Assembly: GCA_029940245.1 (NCBI GenBank)
Contig: JAOZRF010000013.1
Location: forward strand, 1-14,936
Length of the DNA stretch: 14,936 nt
Direction of reading: 5' to 3'
Source: Desulfobacula sp.
GTDB taxonomy: Bacteria > Desulfobacterota > Desulfobacteria > Desulfobacterales > Desulfobacteraceae
Shown piece after piece: positions 7,362 through 14,341 of this stretch. Positions within the stretch are counted from its first letter, which is position 1; the number at the start of each line of letters is the position of its first letter. The translations under genes were made by a program, and so were the position numbers. The notes below the pieces were generated by a model. That model was given only the letters and a program-made list of their open reading frames with translations. It was not told the DNA's origin and did not search any database.

Positions 7362-8951
7362 TTAAAATCTGAAATTTCCAAAGCTTGGTTCTCCAACGGG
7401 TCTGACAAGGCTGACCTCAAAGGCCATGGCAAGCCAGTCCCGGATTTCGGAAAATTTGATGACCCGGTCGTTTAAAAGCCTTGAAGCGCAGAAAAAGGGA
7501 TGAGCTTCACCATCATATTTGTCAATCATTTTCTGCTCGAATTCATTTATCTCTTCCAGGGTCATGGGTGTACCTTTTGCATTTGCCTTGGCCTGCTCAA
7601 TGCTTAACAGAACCCCGCCGGCACTTCTTCCGCTCATGACTCCGGTTCTGGCCCGCATGGTTGAAAATAGAAAGTTGGGTCTGTATCCACGGCCGCACAT
7701 GCCGTAATTGGCAGCTCCGTTATCCGGTCCTATAACAAGTTGTATCCTTGGCACCTGGGCACAGGAAACAGCTCTTACCATGTCTGCGCCATATTTTCCA
7801 ATACCCGCATGTTCAGAATCAGAGCCGATCATATATCCGGGAGAACTCTGGATAAAGAGCAACGGGATTTTTTCATAGGAACATCGTACCACCCATTCAG
7901 CCACTTTTTGTGCGGCTTCATGAAAGATAATGCCTGCTGCATTGGAACAGACAACCCCGATGGGAAATCCCTTGATTCTGATTTTACCCGTCAGGATATT
8001 GGTGCCCCGGCCAGGAGCAAAATTTTTTTTATGTTCAATAAATTCAGATTCATCTGCAATGGCAGCAATGATTTTTCTGCCATCAATGCCTTTGTGGGGA
8101 GATATGGGCATGATATCATACAGGGTTTCCAAAGGAACTTCGGGCTCTTTTGCCTGATAGGTGTGACCATGGATTTTCTGGGGCCGGGTCAAAGAAAGGA
8201 GCTGTCTGGCTCTTTTGATGGCATCGGTCTGGTCAGTACACAGATGATCTGCCCCACCGGAAATCTGGGTATGAACCTTTGCTCCCCCAAGTTTTTCAGC
8301 AGAGATTTCTTCGCCCGTGGCCATTTTTACAAGGGGAGGGCCCCCTAAAAATGAAAAAGACTGCTTGTCAATCATGATGGATTCACAGGCCATGAAAACA
8401 ATATAAGCACCTCCTGCCGTATTGCCGCCTGTACTGATGGTGACCTGGCGAAGTCCTTTGGCAGACATCCTTGCCATATTATAAAAGATAGACCCGAAAT
8501 GCTGATCATCAGGAAATACATCGGCCTGCATGGGGAGGAAAACACCTCCTGAATCAGCTATATAAAGGCAGTTGAGCCCGTTTTTTTCAGCAATAGCCTG
8601 GGCCCTCATGTGTTTTTTAAGGGTGATGGGAAAATAAGTGCCCGCTTTGACACGGCTGTCATTGGCCATGATCATGGTCCAGTTGCCATGGATTTTTCCA
8701 ATGCCCGTTACAATACCTGCACAATGCACATCTTTAACCCCGGGATATTCCACGCCAAACCCTGCTAAAGTGGAGAGTTCAAAAAATTGGGTATCAGGAT
8801 CAATCAGGTCTGCGATCAATTCTCTTACAGGCAGTTTGCCTCTTTTGGCAAGGGTGTCTATGGCTTTCTGGCCGCCGGAACAGATCGCCTCCTGTCTCCG
8901 CTCTTCCAGTTTTTCTTCTTCAGCTTTCCAAAAAGTTTTATTCTCTGTCAT
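7362..8951 (-). CDS. liuB: Carboxyltransferase (beta) subunit, methylcrotonyl-CoA carboxylase type, right copy
   Basis: Mirror copy of 5688-7277 with an identical 529-residue protein. The two copies converge tail-to-tail on the 84-bp central segment. An antisense frame of 202 codons (7740-8348) overlaps it but has no start context or family signature, and is a shadow. Confidence 0.88.
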   Translation of the reverse strand: MTENKTFWKAEEEKLEERRQEAICSGGQKAIDTLAKRGKLPVRELIADLIDPDTQFFELSTLAGFGVEYPGVKDVHCAGIVTGIGKIHGNWTMIMANDSRVKAGTYFPITLKKHMRAQAIAEKNGLNCLYIADSGGVFLPMQADVFPDDQHFGSIFYNMARMSAKGLRQVTISTGGNTAGGAYIVFMACESIMIDKQSFSFLGGPPLVKMATGEEISAEKLGGAKVHTQISGGADHLCTDQTDAIKRARQLLSLTRPQKIHGHTYQAKEPEVPLETLYDIMPISPHKGIDGRKIIAAIADESEFIEHKKNFAPGRGTNILTGKIRIKGFPIGVVCSNAAGIIFHEAAQKVAEWVVRCSYEKIPLLFIQSSPGYMIGSDSEHAGIGKYGADMVRAVSCAQVPRIQLVIGPDNGAANYGMCGRGYRPNFLFSTMRARTGVMSGRSAGGVLLSIEQAKANAKGTPMTLEEINEFEQKMIDKYDGEAHPFFCASRLLNDRVIKFSEIRDWLAMAFEVSLVRPVGEPSFGNFRF

Positions 8952-8959
8952 GGGTATTT

Positions 8960-9784
8960 TTATCTTCCTTTATAAACGGGTTTTCTTTTCTCTTTAAACG
9001 CTTTCAGGCCTTCGATTCTGTCTTCCGTGGGGATAGTTACCCGGTAAGCATTGGATTCAATGGCAAGTCCTGTGGCAAGGTCGGTTTCAATGCCTTTGTC
9101 TATGGCATATTTTGCCATCTCAACGGCAATGGGGCCGGTCTCTTTGATCATGTCTGCCATTTTCATGCACTCATCCAGAAGAGTTTCAGGTGATGTTACC
9201 TGGTTCACAAGGCCTATATCAAGGGCTTCTTTTGCATCCACCCTTCGTCCTGTAAAAATCAATTCCTTTGCCTTTGCCACCCCGATGATCCGCGGCAGAC
9301 GCTGGGTGCCGCCCCCTCCAGGGATTATGGCAAGCCTTGCTTCAGTTAATCCCATGCCGGCCGTTTCTGAGGCGATGCGGATATCCGAGGCCAGCGCCAC
9401 TTCCGTACCACCGCCAAGGGCGATTCCATTCACGGCGGAAATCACGGGAATGGGAAGATTTTGAATTGCGGTCAGAAGATTTCTTATGGTGATGATAAAT
9501 CGTTTCACCTCATCCGGAGTTAAGCCTGCCCTTTCCTTTAAATCAGCGCCTGCACAAAAGGATTTTTCTCCGGCACCAGTAATGATCACAGTCCTGATAT
9601 CTGTCCTGTATTGAAGTTCATCAATTTCATTTTTAATGGCATATAAGAGGTCAAAATTCAGGCAGTTCATCACCCTGGGTCTGTTCATGGTCAGAATGAT
9701 GCTCTTATTTTTTTCTTCTTTCAGCAATATGGGATCATTTTCGTTGTTACCGCTATTATCGTTGTTTTTATGGTTTGTGCGCAT
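8960..9784 (-). CDS. liuC: Enoyl-CoA hydratase, methylglutaconyl-CoA hydratase type, right copy
   Basis: Mirror copy of 4855-5679 with an identical 274-residue protein. Both catalytic glutamates (128 and 148) are kept. It is read leftward between the dehydrogenase and the carboxyltransferase, with 35-base and 8-base gaps. Confidence 0.86.
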   Translation of the reverse strand: MRTNHKNNDNSGNNENDPILLKEEKNKSIILTMNRPRVMNCLNFDLLYAIKNEIDELQYRTDIRTVIITGAGEKSFCAGADLKERAGLTPDEVKRFIITIRNLLTAIQNLPIPVISAVNGIALGGGTEVALASDIRIASETAGMGLTEARLAIIPGGGGTQRLPRIIGVAKAKELIFTGRRVDAKEALDIGLVNQVTSPETLLDECMKMADMIKETGPIAVEMAKYAIDKGIETDLATGLAIESNAYRVTIPTEDRIEGLKAFKEKRKPVYKGR

Positions 9785-9819
9785 GGTTTTCTCCTGGAAG
9801 TCTGTTCCTTTCCTTTATA

Positions 9820-10968
9820 TCAGCAGCCAATATGTCTTGAAATTACAATGCGCTGAACTTCCGAGGTTCCTTCACCTATTTCTAACAGTTTCTGATCCCG
9901 GTAAAATCTTTCCACATTATATTCTTTCATAAGGCCATATCCGCCATGGATCTGGACGGCATGATCCGCCACCCTGGACATGACTTCAGAACAATAGAGC
10001 TTACCCATTGCAGCCTCTTTTTCATAGGGCCGTTTATTGCTTTTCAGCCAGCAGGCTTTGTATAAAAGATTTCTGGCACACTCTATTTCCATGGCACTAT
10101 CGGCAAGCTTGAATGCGATGGCCTGGAATTTTGAAATGGGCTGGCCAAACTGTTTTCTTTCTTTTGCATATTTTAAGGCAAGATCATAGGCTCCCTGGGC
10201 ACCACCAAGTCCCATGGCACCGATGGAAAGCCTTCCCCCGTCAAGGGTTGCCAGCATCTGGTGGAACCCATCCCCTTTTTCCCCCAGAATATTTTCTTTT
10301 GGAACTCTCACATCATCAAAATAGAGTTCTGCCGTATTGGAGGATCGCCACATCAGTTTTTTGTGCATGGGGACGGCTTTAAATCCCTTTGTTCCGGCCT
10401 CAACAAGGATACAGGAATATTCAGGTTTGCCACTGTCCCTTGTACCTGTGATGGCCTGAACAGTAACGCCCATGGTCATGTCACAGGCAGCATTGGTGAT
10501 GAATATTTTTGAGCCGTTAATGACCCATTCATCTCCATCCAGCACAGCAGTTGTTTTACTGCCGCCGGCATCAGACCCGGCCGTGGGTTCTGTGAGTCCA
10601 AATCCCCACAGGCCTTTTCCTGAACAAAGTCTGGGCAGGTATTTTTGTTTTTGTGCCTCAGTTCCAAAATAGTAGATCGGGCCTATGCCAAGGGAATTGC
10701 CAGCTGCAATGGTGGCAGCCTGGGAGCCGTCAATCCTGGCAACTTCTTCAACGCCGATAATGTATGAAATATAATCCATTTCCTGACCGCCATACTTTTC
10801 TGAAACAAACATGCCAAAAAGACCTATTTCCCCCATTTTTCGGGTCAGCTCAGCAGAAAATTCTTCTTTTTCATCAAGCTCTCCTGCAATGGGTGCGATC
10901 TCTTTTTGTGCAAATTTTCTGACTTCCTTACGGATCATTTCCTGTTCTTTGGTAAGGTCAAAATCCAC
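9820..10968 (-). CDS. Acyl-CoA dehydrogenase, right copy
   Basis: Mirror copy of 3671-4819 with an identical 382-residue protein, GTG start at 10968 and the catalytic GEGTSE motif with Glu366. It is the first gene of the right-arm operon, read away from the divergent spacer toward the axis. Confidence 0.9.
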   Translation of the reverse strand: MDFDLTKEQEMIRKEVRKFAQKEIAPIAGELDEKEEFSAELTRKMGEIGLFGMFVSEKYGGQEMDYISYIIGVEEVARIDGSQAATIAAGNSLGIGPIYYFGTEAQKQKYLPRLCSGKGLWGFGLTEPTAGSDAGGSKTTAVLDGDEWVINGSKIFITNAACDMTMGVTVQAITGTRDSGKPEYSCILVEAGTKGFKAVPMHKKLMWRSSNTAELYFDDVRVPKENILGEKGDGFHQMLATLDGGRLSIGAMGLGGAQGAYDLALKYAKERKQFGQPISKFQAIAFKLADSAMEIECARNLLYKACWLKSNKRPYEKEAAMGKLYCSEVMSRVADHAVQIHGGYGLMKEYNVERFYRDQKLLEIGEGTSEVQRIVISRHIGC

Positions 10969-10973
10969 CCGAC

Positions 10974-10981
10974 ACCTCCTT
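10974..10981 (-). promoter_or_regulatory. Strong Shine-Dalgarno for the acyl-CoA dehydrogenase, right copy
   Basis: AAGGAGGT on the minus strand, 5 bases before GTG 10968. Mirror of 3658-3665. Confidence 0.82.
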
Positions 10982-11049
10982 ATGTATTATACATTATTTT
11001 GTTTTTGCTTATGATTTTTACTCCTGACGTCACCCGACAATTTAAGAAA

Positions 11050-11067
11050 ACTGATCGAGCGCTCAGT
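11050..11067. promoter_or_regulatory. TetR-like operator, right copy
   Basis: Mirror of 3572-3589: the imperfect 18-bp palindrome with GAGCGCTC core, just downstream of the predicted start of the right-arm acyl-CoA operon. Confidence 0.58.
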
Positions 11068-11080
11068 CTATTTTCAAGAT

Positions 11081-11108
11081 ACTATATTTAAAGAGATTAT
11101 TTTGTCAA
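11081..11108 (-). promoter_or_regulatory. Sigma70 promoter of the acyl-CoA operon, right copy
   Basis: The minus strand reads TTGACA (11108-11103), 16 bp, TATAGT (11086-11081). Mirror of 3531-3558. Confidence 0.68.
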
Positions 11109-11209
11109 ATGCTTTTTTGATTGATCCAGCTTAGTCTGAAGTGGAAAATCAATATGACAAGATAGCTTAAATTATTTCATACGTCAGCCATGGCAGCGAC
11201 AAAAGCAGT

Positions 11210-11238
11210 TTGACAATTATAATTTTTGCAGTTACAAC
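11210..11238 (+). promoter_or_regulatory. Candidate promoter for the threonine-synthase-like operon, right copy
   Basis: TTGACA (11210-11215), 17 bp, TACAAC (11233-11238, 4 of 6 to consensus). The alternative is a perfect TATAAT at 11218-11223 whose -35 position is poor. The first choice gives a leader of about 190 bases. Confidence 0.35.
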
Positions 11239-11437
11239 ACCCCTATGGCCTGGACAAAGGCTGGTTGGCAACAATAAAATAACACCCGATAAATGCACTT
11301 ATAAGACTTCTGAAACAGCCTGATAGACAGTGAAAAATAAGTTATTTCCTAACCCTGACCGCTGCTGAAAAAAGCATTTAAAAAGGTTGCAGTACCTGCG
11401 GTTTTTGGAGGTGACTAAATAAATCGGAGAAAAAACC

Positions 11438-12613
11438 ATGGAGTTTCACTATTGTTGTAGTATCTGCAATAAAATATTTGATATAGTGCCGGAATTGACC
11501 CTGTGTCCGGACTGTTTAAAAAGCCAACAACCCGACCAGCCCCTTTCAGGTGTTCTGGAGGTGAAATTGAGCGGCAGCAGCGATGAAAATTTTACCAGTT
11601 TAGATCTGCTCCCCGTAGAACAAAAGTATTTTCCACCCTCACCTGTGGGCAATACCCCTTTGTGGGAACCTGCAAATTTGAGGCAGAAAACCGGGTTCAA
11701 AAATCTGTTTATCAAGGATGATGGTTCAAACCCAACCTCCTCTTTCAAGGACAGGGCCTCGTTTCTTGTTTCAGCTTTTGCAAAAAAATTCAATATTAAT
11801 GATATTGCCCTGGCGTCCACGGGCAATGCCGGTTCATCCATGGCCGGAATCGGTGCAGCCGCCGGTCAGACCATCACCCTGTTTTTACCAAAAACAGCTC
11901 CAGAGGCAAAGCTTGTCCAGGCACTCCAGTATGGGGCTCAGGTTTTCCGGGTGGATGGCACCTATGATATGGCCTATGATATTTCTCTGGCATATTCACA
12001 GAAAAAAGGCGGTATGAGCCGCAACACTGCCTATAACCCCATGACCATTGAAGGCAAAAAGACCGTGTCCCTGGAAGTGTTCAAGCAACTGGGAAAGGTA
12101 CCGGATACCTTGTTTGTTTCCATAGGAGACGGATGTATTCTTTCAGGTGTTTATAAAGGGTTTCGGGATTTGAAACAGCTGGGACTTATCGAAAAGATGC
12201 CAAAAATTGTAGGGGTACAGGCCAAAACGTCTGATGCCCTTTTCAGGGCATATACCACCGGGAAATTTGAAAATATTCCCACCGCCACAGTGGCGGATTC
12301 TATCTGCGTCGACGTACCTCGAAACGGGATTCATGCCCTGGCCCAGATAAAAGAGTACGAAGGAGAGGTCATGACTGTGTCGGATGACGAAATCATTCAG
12401 GCCCAGGCCAATCTTTCCAGCACCACTGGCCTTTTCACTGAACCTGCTGGTGCTGCAGCATTTGCAGGATTTTTAAAATCTGCCCCCGGGCTGGATCCCG
12501 AGGCGTTTATTGTGGTTCTAACCACAGGGAACGGTTTAAAAGACATTGCATCAGCAAGCTTAGGTATTTGTTTGCCTGAAACCTTGATTTCCTCCGTTGA
12601 TGACATTTTATAA
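11438..12613 (+). CDS. Threonine-synthase-family PLP enzyme with N-terminal zinc ribbon
   Basis: A 391-residue cytoplasmic fold-type-II PLP enzyme. The N-terminus has a zinc-ribbon-like set of cysteines (Cys7/Cys10 and Cys23/Cys26 as two CxxC pairs, with Cys6 adjacent). VGNTPLWE (70-77) opens the catalytic domain. SNPTSSFKDRA (97-107) carries the PLP Schiff-base Lys104. ASTGNAGSS (126-134) is the asparagine loop, SIGDGCILSG (228-237) the PLP phosphate-binding region, EPAGAA (335-340) follows, and TTGNGLKD (362-369) matches the C-terminal threonine synthase signature. Short bacterial/archaeal threonine synthases of about 350-420 residues have this layout; they turn O-phosphohomoserine into threonine. 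Cysteate synthase and other paralogues share it. The neighbours are a second PLP enzyme and an amidase, with no homoserine pathway genes, so a specialised paralogue is possible. ATG 11438 has GGAGA 7 bases upstream. Family sure, substrate open. Confidence 0.9.
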   Translation: MEFHYCCSICNKIFDIVPELTLCPDCLKSQQPDQPLSGVLEVKLSGSSDENFTSLDLLPVEQKYFPPSPVGNTPLWEPANLRQKTGFKNLFIKDDGSNPTSSFKDRASFLVSAFAKKFNINDIALASTGNAGSSMAGIGAAAGQTITLFLPKTAPEAKLVQALQYGAQVFRVDGTYDMAYDISLAYSQKKGGMSRNTAYNPMTIEGKKTVSLEVFKQLGKVPDTLFVSIGDGCILSGVYKGFRDLKQLGLIEKMPKIVGVQAKTSDALFRAYTTGKFENIPTATVADSICVDVPRNGIHALAQIKEYEGEVMTVSDDEIIQAQANLSSTTGLFTEPAGAAAFAGFLKSAPGLDPEAFIVVLTTGNGLKDIASASLGICLPETLISSVDDIL

Positions 12614-12614
12614 A

Positions 12615-12619
12615 AAGGA
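12615..12619 (+). promoter_or_regulatory. Ribosome binding site fixing the GTG start of the PLP enzyme, right copy
   Basis: AAGGA lies 7 bases before GTG 12627 and directly after the TAA at 12611-12613 of the upstream gene. It supports a GTG start and coupled translation. Confidence 0.7.
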
Positions 12620-12626
12620 TTGACCC

Positions 12627-14090
12627 GTGATTGATTTAACTATTCATTCCAAGACACTTAAAAAAAACATTGCCTATTGCCGGAAAAAAGGGATTACCCT
12701 GCCCACATTCGGTATGATGAAAAATCCGGATACTGTTCCGGTAAAAATAAAAGACCAGCTCAAATCCATCGGGCTCTGGGATGTCCATTCGGCAAACCTT
12801 TACCGGATTACCTGGAACAATGAGTCTAAAGATTTCGGTGGGCTTTTCGGTGGCGTTAATCATTTTGTTCTACCCCCGGAACTTACCGGGTGTCGGGCCA
12901 ATATCATCATGCTGGCCGGCCGCTGGTTCCCTACAGGTGCTCATAAGGTCGGGGCTACATACGGCTGCCTTGCTCCGAGCCTTGTAACAGGCCAGTTTGA
13001 TCCTGAAAAGACAAAGGCAGTCTGGCCGTCCACAGGAAACTATTGCCGCGGCGGTGCCTATATATCAGCGCTTCTGGCATGCAATGCCATCGCCATTTTG
13101 CCCGAGGAAATGTCAAAGGAACGCTTTGAATGGCTGAGCAAAATAGCGGGTCAGGTCATTGCAACCCCGGGTTGTGAATCCAATGTCAAAGAAATTTTTG
13201 ACAAATGCTGGGAACTTAAAAGTTCTGGAGAAGATTTAAGAATTTTCAACCAGTTTGATGAAATGGGTAACCCCATGTGGCATTATACCGTGACCGGAAA
13301 TGCCATTGAAACACTTTTGAAACACTATCTGACACCGGGTAAACGGTTTGCAGGATATGTCTCCTCATCGGGTTCCGGTGGAACCCTGGGAGCGGGGTAT
13401 TATCTGAAACAAAAATTTTCGCGCTCAAAGATCGTGGCAGCAGAAGCCCTCCAGTGTCCCACACTTCTCAATAATGGGTTCGGTGCCCACCGCATCGAAG
13501 GCATTGGCGATAAACATGTGCCCTGGGTTCATGATCTCAAAGAAACCGATTTTGTGGCGGCTGTGGATGATGAGGCGCCTATGAGGGCATTACGTCTGTT
13601 CAATGAGCCCAAAGGAAGGCAGGCCCTGGTAAAAAGTGGGTTAGATCCACACCTTGTGGAAAAATTGGATCTTCTGGGGATTTCAGGGATCGGCAACATG
13701 ATTGCTGCCATCAAGTTTGCAAAATATAATGAACTCACCGAGGATGATTACGTGGTTTCCATTGCAACGGACTCCATGCAGCTATACGCTTCAAGGCTCA
13801 ATGAACTTGAACAGGAACGGGGGGCATACACCGACAATAATGCCCAGAAAGATATGGAGCTCATCAGCTCCATTACCATTGACCATACAAAAGAGCTGTC
13901 CTATTACGATAGAAAAGCCATACACAATCTTAAATACTATACCTGGATAGAACAGCAGGGACGTGATGTGGAAGAACTGAACAATCAGTGGTATGATCAT
14001 GACAATTACTGGTATTCCATGTTTGATCAGGTTGATGCCATTGATGAACTGATTATTGACTTTAATAAACGTGTGGGCCTGGTGCCTTAA
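12627..14090 (+). CDS. PLP-dependent fold-type-II enzyme of unknown substrate (cysteine synthase/threonine synthase superfamily)
   Basis: A 487-residue protein that I recognise only to superfamily. RWFPTGAHKVGAT (99-111) has the layout of the PLP-lysine motif, with Lys107 as the likely Schiff-base residue. WPSTGNYCRGGAY (133-145) is the asparagine loop. SSSGSGGTLGAG (246-257) is the glycine-rich phosphate-binding loop, and IATDSMQLY (379-387) may be the late loop that contacts the pyridine nitrogen. An N-terminal region of about 95 residues and a C-terminal tail of about 100 residues rich in Tyr, Trp, Asp and His (for example WYDHDNYWYSMFDQ, 455-468) exceed the 300-350 residues of plain cysteine synthases. 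No signal peptide or membrane segment. It starts 13 bases after the threonine-synthase-like gene, so the two are almost certainly co-transcribed and may act in sequence or as partners. Possible reactions are beta- or gamma-replacement or elimination on an amino acid. Confidence 0.88.
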   Translation: MIDLTIHSKTLKKNIAYCRKKGITLPTFGMMKNPDTVPVKIKDQLKSIGLWDVHSANLYRITWNNESKDFGGLFGGVNHFVLPPELTGCRANIIMLAGRWFPTGAHKVGATYGCLAPSLVTGQFDPEKTKAVWPSTGNYCRGGAYISALLACNAIAILPEEMSKERFEWLSKIAGQVIATPGCESNVKEIFDKCWELKSSGEDLRIFNQFDEMGNPMWHYTVTGNAIETLLKHYLTPGKRFAGYVSSSGSGGTLGAGYYLKQKFSRSKIVAAEALQCPTLLNNGFGAHRIEGIGDKHVPWVHDLKETDFVAAVDDEAPMRALRLFNEPKGRQALVKSGLDPHLVEKLDLLGISGIGNMIAAIKFAKYNELTEDDYVVSIATDSMQLYASRLNELEQERGAYTDNNAQKDMELISSITIDHTKELSYYDRKAIHNLKYYTWIEQQGRDVEELNNQWYDHDNYWYSMFDQVDAIDELIIDFNKRVGLVP

Positions 14091-14117
14091 ATATATTATT
14101 ATCATGGTGTAGAAAAC

Positions 14118-14173
14118 ATGAACACAGGAGAGTTCTCTTGAGCAGTGTGAATATCCAGTATTCCTGTGTTCAT
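14118..14173. repeat. 56-bp hairpin with 12-bp perfect stem, right copy
   Basis: ATGAACACAGGA (14118-14129) and TCCTGTGTTCAT (14162-14173) pair around 32 bases. It lies 27 bases after the PLP-enzyme stop and about 170 bases before the amidase start. No poly-T follows. It may end or process the upstream message, or be a small repetitive element. Mirror of 466-521. Confidence 0.6.
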
Positions 14174-14245
14174 CTAATTGGAATTAAAGATAAATTTAAT
14201 TAATGGGGTTGTCAAAATTTCTTTTTTCAATTTGTTGGTGACCGA

Positions 14246-14274
14246 TTGTAAATTTATGAAATAAGGGATATATA
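14246..14274 (+). promoter_or_regulatory. Candidate sigma70 promoter for the amidase, right copy
   Basis: TTGTAA (14246-14251), 17 bp, TATATA (14269-14274) predicts a start near 14281 and a leader of about 60 bases. This would let the amidase be transcribed separately from the PLP-enzyme pair. The AT-rich background weakens the call. Confidence 0.35.
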
Positions 14275-14341
14275 AATTATAAAAGAGCAGGAATAAAAAT
14301 GACAATACAGGTATGATAAAATCTAAAAATAGGGGAAAATT

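Larger units (their letters stand above)
10969..11437. promoter_or_regulatory. 469-bp divergent intergenic control region, right copy
   Basis: Mirror of 3202-3670. It contains the minus-strand acyl-CoA operon promoter and operator and the plus-strand promoter for the threonine-synthase-like gene. The leader between about 11245 and 11437 includes AAATAA-G-TTATTT (11335-11347), a small palindrome of unknown meaning. No credible coding sequence was seen. Confidence 0.7.

Noticed and set aside
14299..14316. Five-codon leader frame (MTIQV) with AGGA upstream of the amidase
   Set aside because: It is too short to separate from chance, and has no regulatory amino-acid run or attenuator structure.
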